From Flaccisagitta enflata (taxonomy: Eukaryota > Chaetognatha > Sagittoidea > Aphragmophora), in NCBI GenBank assembly GCA_965153355.1, contig OZ231127.1:62992001-63056000 (forward strand): a stretch of DNA of 64,000 nt, written 5' to 3'. Below are positions 47,120 to 56,550 of this stretch, piece after piece (the stretch's first letter is position 1; each line of letters begins with the position of its first letter). The position numbers and the translations under genes were made by a program. The notes beneath the pieces were generated by a model. It was not told where the DNA came from, searched no databases, and saw only the letters and a list, made by a program, of their open reading frames with translations.

Positions 47120-47890
47120 TCCCTGGAAAGGGCCCTGTCTCTCAAATGCTCCAACCTCCAACTCCCCTGCATGAAAAGCCATTCATTCTGCATCCGATGC
47201 CATACTTCCCTGCAAGAAATGCCAATCATCCAATATCTGGTGTCATTCTCCAAACTCCTCTGTATTAGGGTGGCCCGGAAATTGGTCAAATTTTGTATAT
47301 TGATATACTTGGGCCATTTGCATAAGTATCCAATAAAGGAAGGATTTTTCACAAGTTGGGGTGTGAAATCAAACAAGAAACCTTGTTGGCAAAACCATAG
47401 GGTTACTATGGGGATCTTTTTATTGCCATAGGAACTCCATAGTGTTGCCGACATGGTTTAGTCTTCCAACTCAGACCCTTCCTTGTGGGAAAACCTTCTA
47501 ATTTTGTACATTGATGCAATAAATTTGAAATTTGATCCCTATCCGTGACCAACCTACCCTGCATGAAGCGCCATTTACCTTGCATCAGAGGCTATTTGCC
47601 AAACTTCCCCGCATGAAACAACGCTCATTTTGCAATTGATGCCGCTTATCAAAAAGCCCTGCATGAAACACCGTGCAACATGTATCTTTCGCCATTCCTA
47701 ACTCCTTTGCATAAAATACCATTCACCCAATATCTAGTGTCAATCCTCAAACTCACCTGCATGAGAAATCTTTAATCCTGCATATTTTGCCATTCCTCAC
47801 ACTCCCCTGCATGATATGTCATTCACCCTGTATCTGTTGCCAGTCTTCAAACTCCTCTGCATGAAACGCTTTTCAACCTGCTTCTTACGC
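47120..47890. repeat. degenerate minisatellite (CCTGCATGAAA...GCCATTC), split by a MITE
   Basis: Units of roughly 45-50 bp contain CTCCCCTGCATGAAAAGCCA, a CATTCACCCTGTATC-type segment and CAAACTCC. They occur on both sides of the MITE at 47,266-47,556. Confidence 0.75.
47266..47556. mobile_element. hAT-like MITE, second copy (291 bp)
   Basis: Similar throughout to 18,433-18,739. The ends are TAGGGTGGCCCGGAAATTGG and GTGACCAACCTA. The flanking octamers CTCTGTAT and CCCTGCAT match at 6 of 8, a decayed target duplication inside the minisatellite. Confidence 0.78.
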
Positions 47891-47979
47891 CATAAATCAT
47901 CCACAAGACGAAAGCACCTTTCAATGCACTCAGCTCAAATTTCTCTCGACGGATTCTTTTCCAAGAAAATGCCTGAGCG

Positions 47980-48138
<159 letters not shown>

Positions 48139-48449
48139 AGCCTAAGTTGTTGTTACCCTTTGGCCACGGAAGAAAGTCATACATCTAGGCCATAGAAACT
48201 TGAAAGATGTTCTTGTTCTTCAGAGGATGAAGATACGATGCACGTGTGGGGGTTGAGCCATGATAACAGGGGATGAGGATGTCATATCGTCAATCACTTA
48301 ATTATTCGTACCTCAGAAAATTCAAGTCCGTCGGTCCATTAGTTGTAATACTGCTTTAAGGAAGGGGTAGATACTAGAGTACAACAGTCCTAAGAACAAG
48401 CCCAGGCGGGCAACTAGATGCGTCATGTGCGTGATATTAGAAGAGGCGT

Positions 48450-48534
48450 AACGGACGGACGGACGGACGGACGGACGGACGGACGGACAGACGGACGGAC
48501 GGACGGACGGACGGACGGACGGATGGACGGACGG
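48450..48534. repeat. (ACGG)n microsatellite
   Basis: About 21 ACGG units. The motif is the one carried by HLE elements, but no hairpin end follows here. Confidence 0.97.
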
Positions 48535-48564
48535 CCCAACATCCAACTTACAGGGAGATTTATC

Positions 48565-48718
48565 TTAAACAATGCCGTTTTCATCAGGTGGTTTAATTAC
48601 ATGGAGTGAAGCAATATTGAGGGAGAGATCTTTCCACAAGCACGGGCGATTTCATCAGGTGGTTAAAGGATGGAGTGAGGCAATATTGAGAGGGATATCT
48701 ATCTAAAAGCACGGCGGT
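48565..48718. repeat. two tandem copies of a unit of about 75 bp
   Basis: TTTCATCAGGTGGTTTAATT and GGAGTGAAGCAATATTGAG recur as TTTCATCAGGTGGTTAAAGG and GGAGTGAGGCAATATTGAG, followed by AAGCACGG in both. Confidence 0.8.
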
Positions 48719-48906
48719 ATTCTAAGGACGGCCTCCATTTATCAATGGCATGAAATGAAAAAGGTCGTATTGCAAGAAACGATTTGTTATCATAGAAAAG
48801 GTGGCGAAAAGATGAAAAAGAAGAACAGGAAAAAATAGAGAGAAAAGGTAGAAAATGATGGATTCTCACTTCGTAGGAAAGGCGGAAGTGAGAGAGCAAG
48901 ACAAAA

Positions 48907-49570
<664 letters not shown>

Positions 49571-49713
49571 AAGCTCGATTGGGCAACGACGCGTCTTACT
49601 GAGTTACTGAGTGAATTTCCCGCGGAATGTGTGTGAGACAGATGGATGAACAGATTTACTGCTTTCACTTCTGACATATCCGTCAAAAGAGCCTCTCACA
49701 ACACGGACGGCTG

Positions 49714-49715
<2 letters not shown>

Positions 49716-49763
<48 letters not shown>

Positions 49764-49836
49764 AAGAACAGACAAAAAGAAAGAAAGAGAGAAACAATGA
49801 AAGGAAGGAAGAAAGAAAGAAAGAAAGAAAGAAAAA

Positions 49837-49908
<72 letters not shown>

Positions 49909-49970
49909 AGGAAAGAAAGGAAAAGAATGAAAGAAAGAAGGAAAGAAAGGAAAAGAATAAAAAGAGAAGA
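49716..49970. repeat. (ACAG)n followed by (GAAA)n
   Basis: ACAG to about 49,764, then GAAA/GGAA to about 49,970. Confidence 0.97.
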
Positions 49971-50100
49971 AATGATAATCAGTCGCCTTCGCTCGTTCTA
50001 AGACAGACAGACAGACAGAGACAAATATTGAGAAGTAAGGGACGGACCAGCACCATAAAATTGAGGGAGAAAGAAAGGAAAAAGAGACAGGAAGAAAAGA

Positions 50101-50245
50101 ACAAGGCCGGATACACGGCAATCCAGTCGCGGACAGTTGGGCAGGAGCAGTAATGCGTAAACCAATCGCATTTCAAAAATATTTCGGACGGACCGACGGA
50201 CCGACCGACACGGCAAGGTGTAGAGTCGCGTGTCCGCAACTAAAA
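50101..50245 (+). mobile_element. HLE-A, short complete copy (145 bp)
   Basis: ACAAGGCCGGATACACGGCA, CCAGTCGCGGACAGTTGGGC, GGACGGACCGACGGACCGAC, CACGGCAAGGTGTAGAG, then GTCGCGTGTCCGCAAC and TAAAAA. Confidence 0.72.
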
Positions 50246-51000
50246 AGAGGAGAACTATAAAAGGAGAAACAGAAAGAAATGGAGAGAAATCCTAGATGAT
50301 AAAAGAACAAGGCAATCTTCCCTTTTATTGTCTCCCGTCCTCGAAAATGAAATAATGGAGGAAATGTTTTTGCGAGTTTTATCGAATCGAAACTGACAAT
50401 TTGTCGCGACGAATCGCGGAGGTAAAACGCGAAGAATAAATCAAAACCACAAACACTCTCATCGGAAGGGAAAGAGATTGGAAAGGTAGAAATCGAATAA
50501 AAAGAACAAAACAAAAACAAAAACAAAAACAAAGAAACAAAGAATAAGGCCAGTTGGTATATGCCCGGTGGCACGATCAACGAAAGATGTGCCCCACCGA
50601 CCGTCCAACGAGCGGACTTATAGTTATACCTGCCACGGGGCATCAATTAGCAAATCATAGCGGAATAGACAGTTGGCAGTTCTGCACTTGTTCTCCTTGT
50701 TCAACCGTACATGGGAACCGCACTAGTGAGTATCATTCTCGAAAATTGTTTTCATGAAAACTAATTCCTCTGTATTTCTATCAATCCTATTGAAATGAAA
50801 TGTTTTCATTTGCCTACTAAAATTTACTTGTATACAGACGTCAAGAATTCTGCAAATGACGCACAGACATTCTTCGCTGTGCCTGTAGCTGTTCTGGATC
50901 ATATTTGGACTTTTTTGGAGTGGCCATGGGAACGATGAAGATTGCAAGGGACGGTGAAAGACAACGAGGCAGAGTTAGAAAGATATAAGAGAAAAAGAAA
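50246..51000. other. no feature recognised
   Basis: A-rich at the left (AAACAAAAAC units near 50,505-50,530). No supported gene. Confidence 0.35.
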
Positions 51001-51140
51001 ACAAGGCCGGATACACGGCAAGACAGCCGCGGATGGTTGGGCAGGGGCTATAAAAGGAAATCCGCTCGCAATTCAAAAAAATTTTGGAACGGAGGGACGG
51101 ACCAACACGGCAAGGTGTAGAGTCGCGTTTTCGCAGCTAA
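51001..51140 (+). mobile_element. HLE-A, short complete copy (140 bp)
   Basis: ACAAGGCCGGATACACGGCA, AGACAGCCGCGGATGGTTGG, GGAGGGACGGACC, ACACGGCAAGGTGTAGAG, then GTCGCGTTTTCGCAGC and TAAA. The hairpin is slightly decayed. Confidence 0.68.
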
Positions 51141-51928
51141 AGCAAAGGATGTCAATTTTGGTCTGTTTTTCTGAGATCTGGAATAAAAATATGAAAACTA
51201 TAGTAAAAATCATCCGATTAACACAAAAATTGAACTGCTATGAGAGGACATACAACTTAGTTACCACCTAAAATTTTGTGGCAATCGGATTAAGTCTTCT
51301 ATCATTTTTATGACTTTAAATTTTTTTTCGATTCCTTTTCATTGAGATACGGGCAGACCAGAAACTGAGTACTCTTTTTCAAATCCCTGTAGCTTCCAAA
51401 CCATTTGAGCTAAAATTTCCAGACACGACTCAAATGAAAGGTCTTTCGAAGAGCTTTCCAGGCATCACCAATTTTAACCTATTTTTCTTACATTGAGGTT
51501 CAAAAGAAAGGTTTTAAAAATCCGCCATTTTTTATTTCCCCAAGGTTACACGCAGCACAAAGAGTTGAATCGAGAAAACGCAGCAGAAATAGAGAAAAAA
51601 AATTGAAAAGAACAAAAAACGATGATATTCTGGCGGAAGTCAGATTGCACGTGAAAAATTTATGAAAGTGGGCGTTAAAACGTGAAAAAAAAAACGAGTT
51701 AAAAATGGAAAACCGAATGATAGAAAGTAATCCACGCGACGTCATCAACTAGATGTTCAGTTCATGACTCCATTTTACAATTCTGAGAACTCTATTCCAT
51801 AGATCCAGAGAGAGAAAAAAACGATATGATGACGAAGAGAGATGGAGTCATTAATCCTAGCCAAATGCAAATTCATGGAGGAAAAACAACAATTACAACG
51901 TGGAATTATCCCTCGCGCTAGCAAAAAG

Positions 51929-51929
<1 letters not shown>
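51141..51929. other. no feature recognised
   Basis: No supported gene or repeat beyond short A runs. Confidence 0.35.
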
Positions 51930-51964
<35 letters not shown>

Positions 51965-52210
51965 GATGGAAAAAAGGATATGGAAAAAGAATATCAGGGA
52001 AAGCGACACAGAAATTGAGAGAGAAAGAGAGAGAGAAAAAAAGGTATGGCCTACTAGAAGCATGAGAACGGTGCTGAACGCAACAGAGAGAAAGAGAGAG
52101 AGAGAGGAGAGGAAGAATAGAAGAGGAGGAAAATGGGAGGAGGCGAATGAAGAGGAAGAGGAAAGGCGGAGGAAGAGGAGGAAAGAGAAAAGGAGGAAAG
52201 GAGGAAAGGA
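51930..52210. repeat. GA-rich and GGA-rich purine tract
   Basis: GA repeats at 51,930-51,963 and 52,015-52,110 pass into GGAAGAGGAGGAAAG-type sequence. Confidence 0.85.
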
Positions 52211-52435
52211 AGGAAAACGGAAAACATAGATGAAGAGGCTAGATGATGAAAAGGTTGGTGTCGAACAATGACTGTGAAGATTTCTGATCCGGAACCAATT
52301 ACCCCAACCAGGGTAATGTGCAATTAGGAGCAAATTACATGGTGATTGAATGACCAAGAATATTGCTGATGATGTAATAGATCCATGCTCCTAAATGTAC
52401 GTACTATTCCGCTAGAAAATATCGTGTTGTAATAA

Positions 52436-52636
52436 ACAAGGCCGGATACACGGCTACCCCAGTCGCGTGTGGGTGGGCAGGGGCTGTATTTAAAGTCACT
52501 TCATCATTTGGGCAGGAGCAGGACCGCAAAAAAAAAAACTAAAAAAGTAAAGTGAGACTGATGGACGGACCAATGGACGGACGGACCGATGGATCGACAA
52601 AGCAGGGTGTAGAGTCGTGTAGCACGCGACTGAAAA
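52436..52636 (+). mobile_element. HLE-A copy (201 bp)
   Basis: ACAAGGCCGGATACACGGCT, ACCCCAGTCGCGTGTGGGTG, CATTTGGGCAGGAGCAGGAC, GGACGG/GGACCGATGG units, AGGGTGTAGAG, then GTCGTGTAGCACGCGAC and TGAAAA. Confidence 0.72.
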
Positions 52637-52702
52637 TTCTAGCAAAATCTTGACACTAGAATTGTTTTAAGAAATAACAAAGTTGGCATTAAATTCGTTT
52701 GT

Positions 52703-52863
52703 CGGTGGAGCACCGCCATAGCGCATCCACCTATTAAGGCATGCCCACCTATAAGGTACAGAACCTTTTATCCCATGAGAGATTTTGTAGTTTTTGGTTT
52801 TGGGGATAATGTATTATAATTCATAAGGTAAAATTCGACATGCACTTTAGTGGAGCTCAACTG
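52703..52863. mobile_element. diverged pogo-like MITE
   Basis: CGGTGGAGCACCGCCATAGC and GGTGGAGC-type ends with TTAAGGCATGCCCACCTATA parallel the element at 6190-6367. The terminal TA flanks are no longer clear. Confidence 0.5.
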
Positions 52864-53072
52864 TGTAAGTATGTATTATGTTCAATTATTGTCAGAACGG
52901 AATTTCTGTTGGAAATGGAGTTGGAACCGGTATCAAAGGATTTTTTTAACATAAAAACATGAAACGGGTTATCACTTGTTGCAGATCCCTTAAGAGCGGG
53001 TTTTACTGTATTGGTTTGCGATAGATTTTCGTGTCAAAATCATTCCGTTACCGTAAGCAAACAATTATTTTC

Positions 53073-53463
53073 TATGAAAGTTGGACAACATTACTACTCA
53101 ACCCTACTTTACTTAAGGATGAGAGCCTTTGGAGCTCTCACTGGTGTTTAATCCGGACCCATCACAACTATCCCTAGTATTCAAAATAACCAGGTCTACC
53201 TTAACATTATCATGAAATAACTTAAGACAACAATCCAACCAGAAAGAAAAAATCCATAATTCTAACCTGTTTGCTACAAGTGCCATTGACAAGAAAGAGT
53301 ACCAGATGATTGTGCTGAACTGTGGGCACCTAGTCCCTCACATCCATCTGATCTTCCCATTGTAAAAGGTTCATGCAACCCACAACCTAAAATCAAAATC
53401 CTTTCCACTGACTGAGACCATTCCCTCAAACATTCCATGTCAACCCAAAATAAAAAAATGCAA
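53073..53463 (+). repeat. repeat family A, copy 1 (holds the uninterrupted BEL/Pao target site)
   Basis: TATGAAAGTTGGACAACATT to AATAAAAAAATGCAA recurs as copy 2, split by the BEL/Pao element: 53,631-53,736 (identical over 106 bp) and 63,710-63,994 (five differences by eye in 285 bp). The uninterrupted target ATCCCTAGTATTC lies at 53,171-53,182. A diverged third copy is at 20,288. Confidence 0.9.
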
Positions 53464-53630
53464 AGTAGTTAACATATCCCTACAGTGAACAAATTACCAA
53501 ATGTTGATGTAGCTATCCAAAGATAATCTAGATATCAAAGGCAATGTTGTTAAAAACCATACCATTAGAGGCAAAAATCTAGAATCAACCATATGGGATC
53601 GCCGGCATTCTATTCCATGGTACTGAAATA

Positions 53631-53736
53631 TATGAAAGTTGGACAACATTACTACTCAACCCTACTTTACTTAAGGATGAGAGCCTTTGGAGCTCTCACT
53701 GGTGTTTAATCCGGACCCATCACAACTATCCCTAGT
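53631..53736 (+). repeat. repeat family A, copy 2, left part
   Basis: Identical to 53,073-53,178. It ends at the CTAGT target duplication beside the BEL/Pao LTR. Confidence 0.9.
53732..53736. other. BEL/Pao target-site duplication, left (CTAGT)
   Basis: CTAGT here and at 63,705-63,709. Copy 1 of the flanking repeat has it once (53,174-53,178). Five bp is usual for BEL/Pao. Confidence 0.88.
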
Positions 53737-54332
53737 TTAAAGATGTGGCGTCTTAGGGTAATGGTTGGTCTGTTAGTCGGCTGTTAGAACTAAGAATAGG
53801 CTAGAGCTAATTCTGAATAAGTAGAGATAACTGTGACACGTAATAGCTGCTGATAAAGGATGAACTAAGTATCTCAAGTTTTGAGTATCAAGAGGCTAAA
53901 TATACAAAGCCCAGTTTCTTACGAATATATAGAATTTATTAAAGAATGAGAAGGAAGGTTGTGCGCAGAGAAAGGTTTGAATCAAGACTGAATAAGTGGA
54001 AAAGTTACTTTCTTACGATGCAGTTTTCACACACAAGGAGAAAAACAGTATTCAGCTAAGAACATAATGGAATTACAGTATCCAATCAGAAAACAGAATG
54101 CAATAATATTGACCAATAGGCTTTCATGCCATTTCACTTTTTACCGGAACTAAATTGTAAATTATAAGTTACAAAGTTCTCTTTCTCAAGAAATCATTGT
54201 TTTGGTTACAACGGAAAAGCCGGCGCCTTCTCTGTCTGGAAATTTATAGGATATTTGAGAGGATAGAAAAAGATAGACAGAGACAGAGAGATAGAACATA
54301 AAATGGTCAAATTCATAATTCCATTTTTAATA
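53737..54332 (-). repeat. BEL/Pao 3' LTR (596 bp)
   Basis: On the minus strand it runs from TATTAAAAATGG to ACGCCACATCTTTAA. Relative to the other LTR it has one substitution near 53,782 (G for T) and 8 extra bases near 54,171-54,178, where the short direct repeat AGTT suggests slippage. Confidence 0.95.
53935..53940 (-). terminator. AATAAA polyadenylation signal in the 3' LTR
   Basis: TTTATT on the plus strand reads AATAAA in the element. It lies about 300 nt after the LTR TATA motif, a plausible R/U5 arrangement. Confidence 0.55.
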
Positions 54333-54341
54333 CTGCCCGCC

Positions 54342-54362
54342 AAAACCCCACTTTGGGGTTTT
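54342..54362. repeat. hairpin beside the 3' LTR
   Basis: AAAACCCCA, CTT, TGGGGTTTT form a 9-bp stem immediately upstream (in element sense) of the G-rich GTTTTGGCGGGCAG stretch that probably acts as the polypurine primer region. Confidence 0.6.
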
Positions 54363-54446
54363 CTCCATTTTTGAAGTTGTGAATTGTCCAAACTCTACAA
54401 GAAAGGATCTTGCTAGAAAATTTTACTTGGTTGTAGGGGGGAGGGG

Positions 54447-54687
54447 TCTCCTGTCTAGGATGCAGGACCTCCGCCCTGATCCCAGAGCCTGGGAGAATGA
54501 GTTTGGGAAATTTTGTTGAAGGCAGAAATCATTTCTCATGGTTTGGATCACAATAGGTTTTGAAATTGTAAAATTTTTAAAAAGAATTGGCTATGGCTGC
54601 TTCAAATTCAATATCAACATAATAGTTGGGAAACGGATCTCCTGTCTAGGATGCAAGACCTCCGCCCTGATCCCAGAGCCTGGGAGA
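54447..54687. repeat. two copies of a 50-bp sequence in the element 3' region
   Basis: TCTCCTGTCTAGGATGCA(G/A)GACCTCC...CCTGGGAGA type units at 54,447-54,496 and 54,638-54,687 differ at one position by eye. Confidence 0.88.
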
Positions 54688-54959
54688 TGATGGGACAACA
54701 ACATATTTCATACAGTCAATACAGAAAGCAATCAAACATAAGATTTGAATCAATCAAAAAGGTTAACATAATTAACACAGTTTACACAATGTTAAAATAT
54801 AACGAGCAAAATGAGTGGAATCTTTAGTCCTTCGCCATTGATGTTCTGCTGACCAAATTTTTGTTTTCCAATGTTATTTTCATTGTCTTGTTGTTGTCAA
54901 TGTCGTTGTAAATTGTTTCTGGTTATGATAGCAGCTGATGGAGTCAAGAAGCCGTCCAT

Positions 54960-55137
54960 GAGAAATGTTGATGTTGATGTTGACGGCAACATTGGTGTTG
55001 GCGTCGATGATAATGTTGGCATCGACGTTGATGTTGGCGTCGACGTTGATGTTGGTGTCGATGTCGATGTTGGCGTTGATGTCGATGTTGGCGTTGACGT
55101 CGATGTTGGCGTCAACGTTGATGTTGATGTTGCGCAC
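54960..55137. repeat. 18-bp minisatellite (GATGTTGGCGTCGACGTT) in the element 3' region
   Basis: Six-base GATGTT/GACGTC/GGCGTC blocks in 18-bp units. The plus-strand frame (Val-Asp-Val-Gly repeats) is a by-product. Confidence 0.9.
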
Positions 55138-55149
55138 CGATAGATCTCA

Positions 55150-55248
55150 ACCTCTCCAACAATCTTTTTAGCTAAACTCGACAGGATAAACTTGCCTCAT
55201 TGCTGCTTCAGTAAAGCAGAAAAGATTGTTTGACGTAGGAGAGGCTTG
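55150..55248. repeat. inverted repeat downstream of integrase
   Basis: CCTCTCCAACAATCTTTT is answered by AAAAGATTGTTTGACGTAGG and AGAGG. The arms enclose the end of the 3' untranslated segment next to the integrase stop. Confidence 0.6.
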
Positions 55249-55257
55249 AGAGTTTCT

Positions 55258-56550
55258 TTATTCTTCGTTCCCCTCCAGAAGGACCAAATTCTGGATGGGC
55301 CTCCTGATGTCTTTGCCTTTGTTGTCTCGAAGCGTGACAGAGCGGATGTGTCCGTCACGTCCGGTGTGGCATTCTTTGATCCGCGCCAAAGGCCACAGGT
55401 GTCGTTTGACGTTTTCCTTCTTGAGGAGGACGATCAATCCAGGGGTGAGGTCCTTGGAATCCTGATGCCACTTTGGCCGTGGCTGAAGCGCAGGGAGATA
55501 TTCTTTGACCCAACGATTTGTCCACGATTCGTGGAGACTTCGAAGATACTTCTGCCTTGCTGAAAAGGCTGCCCTTGGTGGTGGAATTTCCGGCCACGGA
55601 TCTTGTGGTTGCTGAAGCGACCTCCCGATGAGCATTTCAGCCGGCGTCAAGGGTACCTGTTCAGGGTCATCAACAAGGGGGGTCAAAGGTCGAGAATTAA
55701 TCTGTCCTTCAATGCGGATTATGATTGTCTCAAGTTCTTTGTCAGAGACAAGAGACTGTCCTAGCACTTTTTTCAACGGAGTTTTGACGCTTTTAACTAA
55801 GCGTTCCCAAAACCCTCCCCACCATGGGGCGGCAGGAGGATTGAATTGCCAGGTGACATTAGGCAGATGCTTTGCTGCTTTTGTGAATGTTGTGGCATTA
55901 TCCGAGTACAAATGAAGAGGTTTTCCTCTTCGACTGGTAAAACAAGAGAACACTGACAGAAATTCTTCCGTCGACAGGTCATTCATAATTTCCAGATGGA
56001 TTCCTCTGGTTGAACCACAGGTGAAAAGAGCGATCCATCGCTTTTCTGCAGGTGATGTGGAATCTCTCCTTGATTTGACAAGCAGAGGCCCAGCGTAATC
56101 AAGCCCAGTATGGGCAAAGGGCGGCAAAGCATTTTTTCGAAATTCCGGTAGATCTGCCATTTTCTGCTGGCACAGAGGTTTGTTAATCCGCTTGCACTTC
56201 ATGCAGGATTTGGTTTCCGCTTTTACAGCAGTCATGCCTTTTATAATCCAGTATTTTTGACGCAGGTGTGCTAGGGTTTGGTTTGGCCCTGCGTGGAGGT
56301 TAGAAATGTGTGCATCTCTGATTATCAGTCGAGTGAGATGAGATTTATCCGGGAGGATTATGAGATTTTTGCTTACTCTCCCTTGCATCTTCATGATGCC
56401 ATCCTCCAGAACTGGATTGAATTGAATGAGTCGAGAATTTTGCGGTATAGGTTGATTTTTCTGAAGGCATGAATATTCTTCCGCAAAGAAAGTTTTTTGT
56501 TCCATGGAGATGATTTTTTGGAGTGCCCTTTCCGCTGATTTGCAAGGGGC
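55258..56550 (-). CDS. BEL/Pao integrase region of pol
   Basis: This frame encodes the integrase that inserts element cDNA. Counted from the first Met at 56,505 (415 codons), it shows an HHCC zinc-binding motif (His66, His71, Cys101, Cys104) and a catalytic core with Asp136 (GLDYAG), Asp202 (SDNATTF) and Glu234 (APWWGGFWERLV). A C-terminal DUF5641-type domain follows, ending in WPLARI and a DGHIRSV stretch. The APWWGGFWE form resembles Pao/Sinbad-type rather than classical BEL elements, which is an inference. Conserved BEL/Pao-like sequence in this frame continues upstream of that Met to about 56,541, and a stop in this frame lies at 56,551-56,553. The upstream pol frame therefore joins this one by a frame change between those points. 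It stops at 55,258-55,260. The Met at 56,505 is unlikely to be a true start. Confidence 0.9.
   Translation of the reverse strand, partial: APCKSAERALQKIISMEQKTFFAEEYSCLQKNQPIPQNSRLIQFNPVLEDGIMKMQGRVSKNLIILPDKSHLTRLIIRDAHISNLHAGPNQTLAHLRQKYWIIKGMTAVKAETKSCMKCKRINKPLCQQKMADLPEFRKNALPPFAHTGLDYAGPLLVKSRRDSTSPAEKRWIALFTCGSTRGIHLEIMNDLSTEEFLSVFSCFTSRRGKPLHLYSDNATTFTKAAKHLPNVTWQFNPPAAPWWGGFWERLVKSVKTPLKKVLGQSLVSDKELETIIIRIEGQINSRPLTPLVDDPEQVPLTPAEMLIGRSLQQPQDPWPEIPPPRAAFSARQKYLRSLHESWTNRWVKEYLPALQPRPKWHQDSKDLTPGLIVLLKKENVKRHLWPLARIKECHTGRDGHIRSVTLRDNKGKDIRRPIQNLVLLEGNEE

Noticed and set aside
54871-55143. Plus-strand Val-Asp-Val-Gly repeat protein
   Set aside because: Lies on the opposite strand to the BEL/Pao genes and follows the 18-bp minisatellite.
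56500-56520. A6 run as a -1 ribosomal frameshift site between pol and integrase
   Set aside because: Integrase-type sequence in the downstream frame begins upstream of this run, and the heptamer is not canonical; a small deletion is more likely.
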